Of a stretch of DNA of 64,000 nt, positions 11,141-21,760 are shown in pieces. The first letter of the stretch is position 1; each line of letters starts with the position of its first letter. The stretch is from Ectobius pallidus. Taxonomy: Eukaryota; Arthropoda; Insecta; Blattodea; Ectobiidae. Under the pieces are notes generated by a model. That model had not been told where the DNA came from. It worked only from the letters and a program-made list of their open reading frames with translations, and made no database searches. The stretch lies in assembly GCA_964059195.1 (NCBI GenBank), contig CAXKWD010000004.1, positions 121,554,043 through 121,618,042 of the forward strand, given 5' to 3'. Made by a program: the position numbers and the translations under genes.

Positions 11141-13109
11141 ACCGGCGTTGAGCAGCGGCTTCAGGCATGATGGCATGCGCTGCGGGAAAGCGGGGCAGGT
11201 GGCACGCGGGAAGCAGCCAGGCGAGTGGAAAGGGGAGCAGCGTGGGGCGCAAAGTTCAACTTCACCCAAAAATTAAATGTTTTTGAGAATATTTAAGGGT
11301 CAATCCATATGAAAGTATAACCTTTGAAAATGCCAAAAATGACAGATCCTTCTAAGCAAAATGGCCACTACTTGCCAAAGCGTTAGTGATAAAAATGTGA
11401 AAAAAATTGTTTTGTACTCCCAGATACACATAGAAACAGAAAATATATACTTAGAAAAAATAAAATGTCAGCAACACTCATTGGTTGATTTGATATGGAT
11501 TGCCCCTTAATCCCTTTTTACACAGAATTATCAAATCCAAATCACAGTTCACATGACAACATAGTGTTGCCTGTGCAGTGGTCTCAGATGGGTTTGGAAA
11601 TAAGATGAAATTGGAGTTTGACAAATTAGAGAAACTATCAATATATCAATATAATTCATGTTATAAATAAATATTACCGGTAAAGAATGAAATCCATGAA
11701 AATAATGCAGTCACACAACTTTTTCTACCCTCGATATAGAGAAAACAATACAAGGTATGGTAATATACGTATATTATTATATCGCAGGTTTTTGGAGAGA
11801 GAGAAGTATGAAAGTGATATTGCATTTCTGTTTAATTTCATCCCCAAAACGGTTTTATGGTAACATGAGAGTGAGAAATAAAATATTCCACAAGGACAAT
11901 ACAATTTTATGTCACCGGGATTTCTGTTACTTCTTATTTGAACCCCTACCACCCTTGCTGTGTACAAGCGATGGGATGCAAAATTCTACATCCTCTATGA
12001 GCCATAAAAAGCTATACCAAGCGTTTTCTGAGGAAATAGTTTGAGTGTGATAAGTCGTTCTTCCTATTTCAAATTCTAAATACCTATATAATGACCTATA
12101 ATTTAAAAATCGAAAGTCCTTCATAAGATAATTTCCAATTACAAAATAAAAAACCTTGGCACCGCCGGGCCTTTTAAGCTAGTAGACTATATGGCGTTTT
12201 TTATAGTTGTGAAATGTTATGTTTGGTGCAAGGGAAAATGGTGACATCTCAATTGCATGCAATAGACTACAACTATAGTGCAGCATAACACAGCGAGTTG
12301 CAGGCAGTGGCCAGCAGGTGGTTAGGAGAAGACAGTGTAGTGGCCAGGCGAGGAAGCGGCTGAGTGGAAGGGGAACAAGAGTGAGACGTAAAGTTCCAAC
12401 TTACCGAGCAAATGGCTTTGTACTTCATGAAAAGCTCAACAACTGCACTTACGTGAAAGATATAGGCTACCCCTTGATGCCTATTAGTGTTAAATTAATG
12501 TTATCTGGATTCTAAACTAACCCGGAGAAAGGGTAATGTCGCTCTCAAGCTCCCCTTCCACTCAATAATAAAAGACACTTGCACTAAACATAATATTTCA
12601 CAACTATAAATAACAAAATATTTCATAATAAAAAAAATGACCCTTGCACCAAAAATCATATTTTGGGAAAAAACAAATAGCCTATGTCGCACCTTCGGAT
12701 GAATGTACCTGCCCACCGCACCCTCACGATGCACTTTCTTTTATACCACGGTCTAGCAATTTCTTCTGTCCTCATATTACGAAGAAATTCATGATTGGAC
12801 GTTGGTGGTGTGACGTCATACCGCTAAACAAAAGGTGACAGGCTGACAAACCTCTGGAAGATATAATATGCCACATTTTCGAAATCTACAAACAGTGTAT
12901 TGTACATTATTTGAAAATGCAAGGGCGCTTCGCTACGGCACCCACCTCCGCTTCGCGCACTCAACTATGTGGTTAGTGGAGATTATGCAATATTTAGAGT
13001 ATATGCAGAGGTGACTGTGTTACGGGAAAAACCAAATACAAGGTGCCAAATAAGCTCCTCCCATACTCACTATCGGGACCCGCCCGGGAAGGAGGGGTTT
13101 AGGGCGGGG
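11141..13109. other. No gene recognised; GC-rich patches and GTGCAAGGG repeats
   Basis: Two similar patches, about 11150-11260 and 12290-12400, share GCCAGGCGAG, AGTGGAA(A/G)GGG and (G/A)AAAGTTC(A/C)AACTT blocks and lie next to the GTGCAAGGG-type minisatellite (12215-12235, and in reverse at 12570-12660). Short open frames in this interval have no recognisable family. The patches look like two copies of one repeat. Confidence 0.45.
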
Positions 13110-13393
13110 ACTATTTTAAACAGTGGGAGACATCTAGTAGGTAATGGTGGAACTAGTAACAGCGCAGAGACATCTGGTGGAAATACTAGAAACACAGAAA
13201 AATTTCTTTTTTATTTTCACTTTTTATCCCTTTTCTCCTCTGCTCCTCCTGTTTTCCCTATTACCTCCCTTCACTCCTACCTATTTGGGACCTATTCCTA
13301 TCCTAATAATTTATGCACCTACGGAGATTCGATCCCGGGACCGCTAGCGTTATAGTCTATCGCTTTAACCACTATGCCATCAGTGATCGTTGC
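13110..13393 (-). mobile_element. SINE family A, copy 4
   Basis: The minus-strand head, at about 13325-13393, has a good B box (plus-strand text GGAGATTCGATCCCGGG) and A box (plus-strand text TTTAACCACTATGCCATC). The body end, with GAGACATCTAGTAGG and TGGTGGAACTAGTAAC, is at about 13125-13165. This is the best-preserved tRNA-like head of the family here. Confidence 0.75.
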
Positions 13394-14340
13394 AATAAAA
13401 GTCGAGAATTCTTCTAGCCTATTTACTATGGAGACGTGTAATACATGATAAGTAGTAAGAAGGATATTGTTCTATATAGGCCTAACTGTAAAATGTAATT
13501 TGTATATTTGTTGAAATGGTACAAGGGGCATCTCGCATTTTGAATATTTGGTACAAGGGGCACTCTCGCATCGTGGGAATCGTATTTTCAATAGGGGCAG
13601 TCTTGAGTGTCGAGTGAGTAAGGCGGGCATGGTCGGGAGTGCGTTCGGGAACGGTCGGAATATCCGAGCGGGTGGTCGCCGGCCGTCAGCTGTTGTCGCC
13701 ATAGCAACGCAATGGGCGGAGCCTATTTGGCACCTTATATTTGGTTTTGCGAGTAAGTTAGCGGGTTGTCATTTTGGTACAAGGGTTGGTAGCTGGTATT
13801 TGGTTCGGTCGGGAGTGTTGAGTGAGGGCATGGTCGGGAGTTCCGAGTGAGCAAGCTGGTGGTCGCCATAGCAACGCAGTGAGCAGAGCATAAGAGGCGA
13901 CTTACATTTGATTTATGCAGACATATCACAATTATAGAAGTAGGAATGGGGGACTCGGGGGCGACCTAAAGTTCTATTTTCCCTTTTGCTCTAAACCAGT
14001 AGGATGCCTGAGATACTGCAGTATTTGTGACATTTTTAAGGGACTTAAACCGGTGTTGCAATTTATAAAAGACAATTTTATTGTTCACATTTTCTCTATA
14101 AAGGCACTAAGAAAAACACACTTCGGGGATTCTCATAGTTAATTAACCAAAAAAAAATGTTGCTCCAAAATGTGCATATAAACATAAGTAACATACCCAA
14201 CCTGTGAGAACTTCGAAAGTTCTACAGAAATGCCACTACACGACCTCCGACCCCAGCTATGCCCATAGCTACCGTACAAACTCGAAACTCTCTTCTTTCC
14301 CAGTTTTATAAGTTTCAACTCGCAACTAGAAAGTGTAATT
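13394..14340. other. No gene recognised
   Basis: Contains TTGGTACAAGGG-type repeats at 13515-13560 and 13770-13790, and two related GC-richer patches with GGTCGCC...CATAGCAACGCA (about 13674-13712 and 13860-13880). Open frames of about 100 codons here span these repeats and show no family signature. Confidence 0.45.
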
Positions 14341-15049
14341 AGAGATGGGGAATATTTCTTGTAACTGTTACTTTGTAACTGTTACATGTATGTAACGGTA
14401 ACGACCTGTTACAGAAAAACAAAAGTAACGGTTACCAAAGCTCCTCCTAGGATATCTTATTTTCGTCTCAACCAAAGGCGGAACCAGAAAATACGGAAAG
14501 GAGGGACCGACACAGACGAAAGTTTGCTACTATTTGGGGTGTGGGGTATGGAATATCCCAAAAATGGGGGTCGGGGATCCTCACCCGGGATTTTTATTAA
14601 AAAACGAGGGAAAAATAGGTCGTCCCTTTAGCTCATTGAGCTAGAATAGAACTGGAGTTAGGAGTCCAGCACAGCAAGTGAGGCCGACTGTTTCGACTAG
14701 CTCCGCCTGGAAAATCTGGCAAGAAGCTATTTGTCTGCTCAGCAAGAAATGTCAAGTAGGCATATATGCCTGAAAATTTATTGCGATAGAGTGAACATTA
14801 CCTTACCTTTAACTCCAAATAATTTATTTTTATCAATACGAATGGTTTTACCCGTGACTTCTCTTTCATTATGTAAGTCTAACCGACAAAATCGCGCGTA
14901 TTCAATATAACATTTATTACTAGGGCCCAGATTCTTATGTTTTAAACTATTTTATTCCTTGCTAGTTAAGTGTGATATTTGAATATAATTATTCGTTTCA
15001 TTGTCAAGAGTTACGTTAAATTACTATTACGTTGAAAAGTTTAGAAATT

Positions 15050-15690
15050 AAAATATATTTTATGTTTGATAACACTTTTAGGCAGTACCAACTGCAATCG
15101 GTCACATTAGCTATTTACATCAGTACACAGCTTTAAGAATCTAAGCTATGAATATTTACAATCTTACAAACTTAATTACATTAGTCAAAATTATTATTCT
15201 AAGTTATACTAATGCCATAACCCAAGTGACACTAAATGAACAAAATATACTTGCAGATTACACATGTAATTACTTACGCTAAGTTGCTCTATTCTATTTG
15301 TAAATCTGATTCTAAGTATTCTTTAACATTATAAAAAAGGATTTTTAAAGCTAGGAATATAGCTTTTTGTGAAAACAAATTTGGGGACATTTCTTAAAGT
15401 TTATATGGTAATTTGTTATATAATGTTGTCCCAAATTTATTTTGATTTCTGGTCTGATAAATAAGAACTTCGTGTTTGATAGCTTTTTATGTTATATTTT
15501 ACTAATGACAAGACATAAAAAATATACAAATTTATTATTGTTAGTAAGCCTGTCTCAATAAATAGTGGTTTGCAATGCTCTATTTTTTTTAGCATTGGTT
15601 ATTATTCTAATTGTTTTTTTCTGGATAAATAATACTTGATTAATTCCTACACCATTTCCCCATAGGCTACTACTAGATCACACCTTATTA
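15050..15690 (-). pseudogene. LINE 3' remnant, Jockey/CR1-like
   Basis: On the minus strand, recognisable pieces of a LINE ORF2 C-terminus remain: an IQKK-IRIITNAKKN-like piece near 15600-15630, an IYQTRNQ-like piece near 15465, and LYNKLPYKL near 15400-15430. These are conserved C-terminal phrases also present in the three minus-strand LINEs at 22-32 kb. Stops and frameshifts are frequent. About 15075-15215 resembles 34800-34930 inside the hAT at 34.3 kb, probably shared 3' UTR sequence. Confidence 0.6.
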
Positions 15691-15739
15691 TGCTCTGAAA
15701 AAATGCATATTAGGCAGTCTTTGCATAATCAGAAGATAC

Positions 15740-16430
15740 TTACTTACTTACTCACTCTATGGCAATGGACAATTCCTAAGCAAGCTAAATTAATATTATG
15801 TTTTATGGAACCCGAAGGTTCATTGCCCCGCTTACTTGAGTCCGCCATTCAACCCTATTCTGTGCTAACTTCATCCAGCCATCACTCGCAAATCCTACTT
15901 CCCTTGAATCTATCCTAATATTGTCCTCCCACCTGCATCTAGGTCTTCCAAGTGGTATATTCCTTTCGGGTCTCCCCGTCAATACATTTTAAATATGTCT
16001 TTCTTCCCCCATGCGTGCGACAAGTCCAGCCCATTTCATCCTCAATTATTTAATTAGCTTTATTATATCCGGTGACGAGTACAGGTTATGAAGGTCATCA
16101 AGCAGTTTTCTCCAGTCCCCATTTTAATCTCTCTTAGGCCCAAATATTTTCCTAAGCACCCTGTTTTCGAACACTTTCAGATTTTGTTCTCCGCGAAGAG
16201 TAAGCGACCATGTCTCACATAATGTCTCATATAATACAACCGGCAGGATAATTGTATTATAATTTTTTATTTTTGGATTTGTGAACATTAGACGAGAAGT
16301 TAAGAGTTTCTTACCCGCATAAAAACTACCATTTCCTGATTCGTGTCTACACTTAAATTCGGCCTTAATATTATTTGTGTCTGTAATTATTGCTCCCAGA
16401 TAAGCAATTCTTTAATCTACTTATTAAATA
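15740..16430 (-). pseudogene. RTE-like LINE ORF2 C-terminal remnant
   Basis: Read on the minus strand with a few stops, the order of phrases is VVLYETLCETWSLTLR, FENRVLRKIFGPKRD, LRMKWAGLVARMGEE, LGRPRCRWEDNIR, then AMNLRVP and a stop. This is the characteristic C-terminal tail of a LINE lineage very abundant in insect genomes. A GGAACCCGAAGGTTCATTGCC block follows as 3' UTR, and an (ACTT)n-like run lies at about 15738-15753. Only the tail is retained; the reverse-transcriptase core is absent. Confidence 0.8.
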
Positions 16431-17139
16431 GATTAGACATGAGAGTCCTTTACAAATACTTCTAATTTAAGTTAATCAGTTTCAATCATTACCTACCTCA
16501 GCTCATTCTTTTATGCAAAACTAAGTCTGCCCAAATTGTTGTGTTTTTTTATTAGTTCTTCGATTTTTCCATCATTGCCATCCTACCTGAATTATGATAT
16601 AGGCCTATCCTAAAATTGCTAAAATTGGATTAAGGATTAATTACTAAATATTATATTAAACGTTATTATCACAATAAAATATACTTAAAATGAATGATGA
16701 CGATTTTGAAGTAGAACAATATATTTCAATTTCTAAAGATTTCAACGTAATACTAATTTAATGTAATAAGTGTAGTATTGAATATATGCTATTTTGTCGG
16801 CGGTTAGGCCCACATGTATGGAAACGACAGAAGTCACGTAAAAACATACGTATTAATCTTATTAATCTTAATTATAATAATGACATACTTTAAATATATT
16901 AATATTAATTATTCTTATAATGCATGCAAGAAGAACTGTCTTACAATCATTCGTCAACAATATCTTCAATTTCCAAAACCAAACATGTGATAATTCCATA
17001 CAAGAAAGGCGATTTGACGTTTCGTATTGAGCAGACAAATAGTTTCTTGCCATAGTTTCCGGGCGAGACTAGTCGAAAAAGTGGCCTCACTTCTTAGTAC
17101 AGGGGAAAGGCTGAAGTGCTAACTCCAGGTATAAATGGA
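16431..17139. other. AT-rich gap, no gene seen
   Basis: No recognisable coding sequence, RNA or element ends were found. Confidence 0.4.
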
Positions 17140-17665
17140 GCTCAATGCTTTAGCTCCACCCACTCGTGACATCTACATGTGAATGGTGGAACTACTAGCA
17201 CTGTTGAAAATTCTGACCCCCCCCTTTTCGCCACTTCTTTTCCCCTTTCTACTATTCAATCCGGGGTACGCCGTAGAGGCGCTGCGCTACAAACCGGAAG
17301 GTCGCGGGTTCGATTCCCGATGAGGTCGTTGAAATTTTTCAATTGGCCTAATCATTCTGGTGGCACTATGGCCCTGGGGTCGATTCAGCCTCTAACAGAA
17401 ATGAGCAATCCTAGGGGTAAAGGCGGCCGGTGCTGTCAGCCACCAGCTTCATGTGCCGAGTGTCCAAAATCTGGGAGCCTCAACCTCCTGGAACCCTCTG
17501 GGCCTCCATAGGAATCACTTTACTTTACTGTTCAATCCCTTTTCTCCTTTACCCTACCTATCTATTCCTATCCTTTAAATGTTCGACCTAAGGAGATTCG
17601 AACACGGGACCGCTAGCATATTAGCCCTTCATCTTACCCACTACGCCATCGAGTAATCATTACGA
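17140..17665 (-). mobile_element. SINE family A, copy 5, split by a second SINE
   Basis: The conserved end, with GTGACATCTACATGTG and TGGTGGAACTACTAGC, lies at 17165-17210. The body continues to 17262, is interrupted by SINE C (17263-17525), and resumes at 17539 through the tRNA-like head near 17590-17660 (plus-strand text GGAGATTCGAACACGGG). Confidence 0.75.
17263..17525 (+). mobile_element. tRNA-derived SINE, family C, with 13-bp target duplication
   Basis: TACT(A/G)TTCAATCC is present on both sides (17250-17262 and 17526-17538, one mismatch). The insert starts with a tRNA-like head, B box GGGTTCGATTCCC near 17306. The body includes TGGCCCTGGGGTCGATTCAG and ends GGAATCACTTTACTT. A 13-bp duplication is typical of LINE-mobilised SINE insertion. 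It is younger than the SINE-A copy it splits. Confidence 0.85.
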
Positions 17666-17744
17666 TAAAAAGCGAAAATTCATCTACTTAAGTTTAGAGA
17701 TCTGCATGAAATGCGGAGAATTGCATTTGTGTAAAGTGAAATAA

Positions 17745-18243
17745 AATCCCTTTAGGCAGGCCTACAGGCTGAGGTAGATTTCGAAGTGCTTTTGGTTTAA
17801 TTTATTGTCACTGCGCAGTTCTCTTCTTCTTTAGCCTTGGCATGATAAACCCGCAATAATAACTGCAAAAAAGAGGAAAGACCACTTTTTCAAACATTCA
17901 AATCTCGCCTTATATGAGAGCTATCGAGAAACTAGTTATTGATTTGCAGAGTACTCATCAAGAGCTTTTCAACGATACCCCACAAGACGTGGTTTCGAAT
18001 TTCCATCCCCCCACCCCTACTCGTACCCCCATATCCCCCGAATCGTTAGTGTCACTGTGAACTCCATAGGGAGAACTCTAATTTATTCCAACAAAGTTTC
18101 TATATACTTCACAGGGGCCGAGATATAATTTTTTTTTAATTTCAACCCCCTCCCGCGACCCCCCTCCCCTTGCTCATTAACTATTGGGCCTAGAAATAAC
18201 ATAATAAAATTTGGTTCAAATATCTTCAAAATTACGGCCGTTA
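17745..18243 (-). repeat. Dispersed repeat, copy 2 (inverted relative to 2.9-3.6 kb)
   Basis: This is the reverse complement of the repeat at 2941-3612, with the same block order and clear sequence divergence. It is shorter by roughly 170 bp, mainly because of sequence present only in copy 1 near 3320-3480. No coding region. Confidence 0.8.
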
Positions 18244-18299
18244 GCGTGTATGGTTTCTCCAAATTTCTCAGCAGCTCTCCTTTTTCTCAGGGTTTTTCA

Positions 18300-18393
18300 A
18301 TACTTTTATTTTTTGTTTTTGTTGTTATTTTATTTTGTAATTATTTTTATACATTTTTTTATTTTTATATTATTTTTTAATTTTTTTTATTTC

Positions 18394-18435
<42 letters not shown>

Positions 18436-18440
18436 TGTTG
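18300..18440. repeat. T-rich tract and (ATT)n microsatellite
   Basis: A TTTTATTTTT-rich tract leads into about 13 uninterrupted TTA units (18394-18435), then a short TTG run. The hydrophobic open frame across it is an artefact of the microsatellite. Confidence 0.9.
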
Positions 18441-18480
18441 TTGTTGTGTTGAGAAATTTGTGGGTGTCGAGCGAATGTAA

Positions 18481-18800
18481 CTGGTCTGGAACAGAGTAAC
18501 ATATCGAGAATTACACCAGTTACATTATTTTCACCTGCTCCAGTTACTCTGATCTGTTACTGATACTCTCACTGCTCCAGTTACTCGAACTGTTACTGCT
18601 ACTCTCACTGCTCCAGTTACGCGATCTGTTACTGTTACTCTCATCTGCTCCAGCTACCTGACCTGTTACTGTTACTCTCTCCTGTTCCAGCTACCCTGAC
18701 CTGTTACTGTTACTTTCACCTGTTACTGTTACTCTCACCTGTTACTGTTACTCTCACCTGTTACAGTTAATTCTAATATTTCTGTTACAAGTGTTTTATC
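18481..18800. repeat. GTTACTGTTACTCTCACCT minisatellite
   Basis: Roughly seven units of about 38 bp are built from CTGTTACTGTTACTCTCACC and TGCTCCAGTTACTC segments; later units shorten to GTTACTGTTACTCTCACCT. The same GTAAC/GTTAC vocabulary occurs near the candidate ends at 14.35 and 21.4 kb, so this may be an expanded subterminal region of a hAT-like element. Confidence 0.8.
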
Positions 18801-18957
18801 CGTGACTTTCGCCTCGTTCCGTTACATCTGTTATTTCCAATATTTGAAAAACAAAAATAATTTTAAAAAATAATAAAAAAAAGAAGAATATAAAATAATA
18901 CAAATAAAAAATAACAAAAGATATAAATAATAAATAATTTAAAAAATGTAATTTTAA

Positions 18958-20795
18958 TGTTTGCCCACTTCCAAATGAGCTAGAAACTTGAAATTTGGTA
19001 CACAAATAGCTTTTAGGCTGTAAACCACAGAAAAATTCCAAAAAGTATTTTTTTACTTTTAGCCCTAAAACCCCCCCGAATAGGGCTCGCTCACTGACAT
19101 TAATGTTTTCCCACTTCCAGATGAGCTAGAATCTTGAAATTCGGTACACATATAGCTTTTACGCTGTAAACCACAGGAAAATTCCAAAAGTATTTTTTTT
19201 TTTACTTTTAGCCCTAAAACCCCCCGAATAGGGCTCGCTCACTGACATTAATGTTTCCCCACTTCCAGATAAGCTAGAATCTTGAAATTTGGTACACATA
19301 TAGCTTTTAAGCTGTAAACCACAGGAAAATTCCAAAAAGTATTTTTTTTACTTTTAGCCTAACCCCCCGAACCCCCGGGGGGGGGTTGAAAGCTAGAATC
19401 TTGAAATTCGGTACACATATAGCTTTTACGCTGTAAACCACAGGAAAATTCCAAAAGTATTTTTTTTTTTACTTTTAGCCCTAAAACCCCCCGAAAAAGG
19501 GCTCGCGCACTGACATTAATGTTTCCCCACTTCCAGATGAGCTAGAAACTTTAAATTTGGTACACACATAGCTTTTAGGCTCTAAACCACAGGAAAATTC
19601 CAAAAAGTAATTTCTAAAATTTATAGTCCTAAAACCTCCGAAAAAGGGCTCGCTCACTGAAATTAATGTTTGCCCACTTCCAGAAGAGATAGAAACTAGA
19701 AATTTGGTACACATATAGCTTTTAGGCTGTAAACCACAGAAAAATTCCAAAAAAAGGTTTTTTCTTTTTACTTTTAGCCCTAAAACCCCCCGAAAAAGGG
19801 CTCGCTCACTGACATTAATGTTTTTTCACTTCGAGATGAGCTAGAAACTTGAAATTTGGTACACCTATAGCTATTAGGCTGTAAACCACAGGAAAATTCT
19901 AAAATGTATTTTCTTTAATCTCTAAGAACTCTTGAAAAAGGGCTCGCTCACTGAAATTAATGTTTGCCCACTTCCAGAAGAGCTAGAAACTAGAAATTTG
20001 GTACACATATAGCTTTTAGGCTGTAAACCACAGGAAAATTTAGAAAAAGCATTTTTTTTTACTTTTAGCCCTAAAACCCCCCCGAAAAAGGGCTCGCTCA
20101 CTGACATTAATGTTTTTTCACTTCGAGATGAGCTAGAAACTTGAAATTTGGTACACCTATAGCTAGTAGGCTGTAAACCACAGGAAAATTCCAGAATGTA
20201 TTTTTTTTTATTTTTATCTATAAGAACTCTAGAAAAAAGGGCTCGCTCACTGAAATTAATGTTTGCCAACTTCCAGAAGAGCTAGACACTAGAAATTTGG
20301 TACACATCTAGCTTTTAGGCTATAAACCACAGGAAAATTCCAAAAAGTTTTTTATTTTATTTACTTTTATCCCTAAAACCTCCCGAATAGGACTCGCTCA
20401 CTGACATTAATGTTTCCCCACTTCCAGATGAGCTAGAAACTTGAAATTTGGTACACATATATCTATTAGGCTATAAAACCACAGGAAAATTCCAAAATGT
20501 TTTTTTATTTTATTTTTAGCTCTAAAAACTCCCGAAAAAGGGCTCGCTCACTGACATTAATGTTTGCCCACTTCCAGAAGAGCTAGAAACTTGAAATTTG
20601 GTACACATATAGCTTTTAGGCTGTAAACCATAGAAAAATTCCAAAAAAGATTTTTTTAAGTTTTAGTCTATAACTCCCGAAAAAAGGCTCGCTCACTGAC
20701 ATTAATGTTTGCCCACTTCCAGATGAGCTAGAAACTTGAAATTTGGTACACTTATATATTTAGGCTGTAAACCACAGGAAAATTCCAAACAGTTT
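18958..20795. repeat. Satellite of about 148-bp units, about 12 copies
   Basis: The block GGCTCGCTCACTGACATTAATG starts near 19084, 19232, 19499, 19647, 19799, 19941, 20091, 20239, 20391, 20541 and 20686. Spacing is 142-152 bp except for one partial unit near 19360. Each unit also carries CTTCCAGA(T/A)GAGCTAGAA, AAATTTGGTACACATATAGC and GGCTGTAAACCACAGGAAAA. Units differ by substitutions and homopolymer length. The Cys- and Ser-rich reading frames on the minus strand (near 19.5, 19.7 and 20.1 kb) are translations of the repeat, not genes. Confidence 0.9.
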
Positions 20796-20804
20796 ATTTT
20801 CATG

Positions 20805-21187
20805 TCGAATATCGATGTTTTTTTTTTACATCCATGGAAAACAACCGATGTTTTTGCTACATCGATGTTTGTCCGCGACATCTATGTTTTTGTAACAAAA
20901 AAATTAATAGGCTACCTTGGTTCTACGATATAATTTAATTTACAGGAGCTTAATTTCCCAAAACAATGATTTTTTACATCGATAGTTTTCATGGAAATAT
21001 TTCTGTTTGTTTATGAATGTTGCCTAATTTTCTGATACCATGGCATTTTTTTAAATATACATCTTTTTTTTTGTCTAAATACATCGATGATTTCAGGTCG
21101 ATATTATCGTCATATCGATGTTTTCAGGTCGATATCATCATCATATCGATGGTTATCTCCGATTTTAACATCGATGCTCATCCCTAA
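20805..21187. repeat. CATCGATG-rich subterminal repeat, possible hAT end
   Basis: Many copies of (C)ATCGATG(T/A) and GGTCGATAT are clustered, and the segment ends in ACATCGATGCTCATCCCTA (21167-21185). A terminus of the form TAGGGATGAGC with subterminal CATCGATG motifs is typical of a hAT-like element. The opposite end was not found and may be lost at the satellite boundary. Confidence 0.5.
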
Positions 21188-21567
21188 TTGAAAGCTTAAT
21201 TTTACAACTTAATTTTATTTCGGGGGTCCCTACCTAGAGCCCCAGCCTTGGCTACGGCCCTAACGGGGGGGGGAGATAAAATGGCATTCCCCTACAAGTG
21301 GGAAGTGATCTGGCGATTAACTACGTAATATTAAAAAAAGTAACAGGTAACGGTTATAAATAACAGTTACTTTCGTGTAACTGTAACAGTAACGTAACTG
21401 TTCCAAAAAAAGTAACAGGTTCTCATCTCTGTGTATTAGTGGCAGGGTTGCCAGATCAGAGAAGTTGAACAGTCACACCAACATTCGAACATAGTCGTTA
21501 ATAATAATTAACATAGTCGCATTCCTTTAAAATACGACTATGTTAATAATGCCCTGAGACCGCAAGC

Positions 21568-21760
21568 GTGAAGCCAACTGTCCGAGCGTTTGGTACTAAA
21601 AGGGGGCGTGACACTGAAATGTTTGTATATATTTATTTACTTAGGAATCACAATCCAAGTATCAGGAATAACCTTTTCAATACATATGAGAGAGAGAATA
21701 TTATAGGAGAAAAATTCCTCCGACACTGGGACTCGAACCCAGGACCTTTGGCTATTCTCA
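21568..21760. other. Short non-coding stretch with reversed tRNA-like arm
   Basis: 21697-21742 is the inverted copy of the 3' half and trailer of the tRNA-like sequence at 22023-22075. It carries the T-arm text ACTGGGACTCGAACCCAGG in antisense orientation. No other gene is recognised. Confidence 0.6.

Larger units (their letters stand above)
14341..21430. mobile_element. Candidate outer boundary of a large hAT-like composite
   Basis: AGAGATGGGG at 14341 and its inverted relative at 21421-21430 (reverse complement AGAGATGAGA) share AGAGATG. Both are followed inward by clusters of GTAAC(N)GTTAC motifs (14360-14440 and 21330-21415). The outside 8-mers GTGTAATT and GTGTATTA are similar but not identical. 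hAT transposons have this kind of end and an 8-bp duplication. No transposase is recognised inside; the interval is filled with other repeats, so it may be an old element swollen by insertions, or two unrelated ends. Confidence 0.35.

Noticed and set aside
13548..13850. 100-codon Gly/Arg-rich plus-strand frame
   Set aside because: It runs through the TTGGTACAAGGG and GTCGCCATAGCAACGCA repeats with no family match.
18211..18480. Hydrophobic 89-codon frame resembling a membrane protein
   Set aside because: It is a translation of a T-rich tract and a (TTA)n run.
19481..20269. Cys/Ser-rich open frames of 89-115 codons on the minus strand
   Set aside because: They are translations of the 148-bp satellite; unit lengths vary from 142 to 152 bp so the frame is not kept, and no start or splice context is evident.
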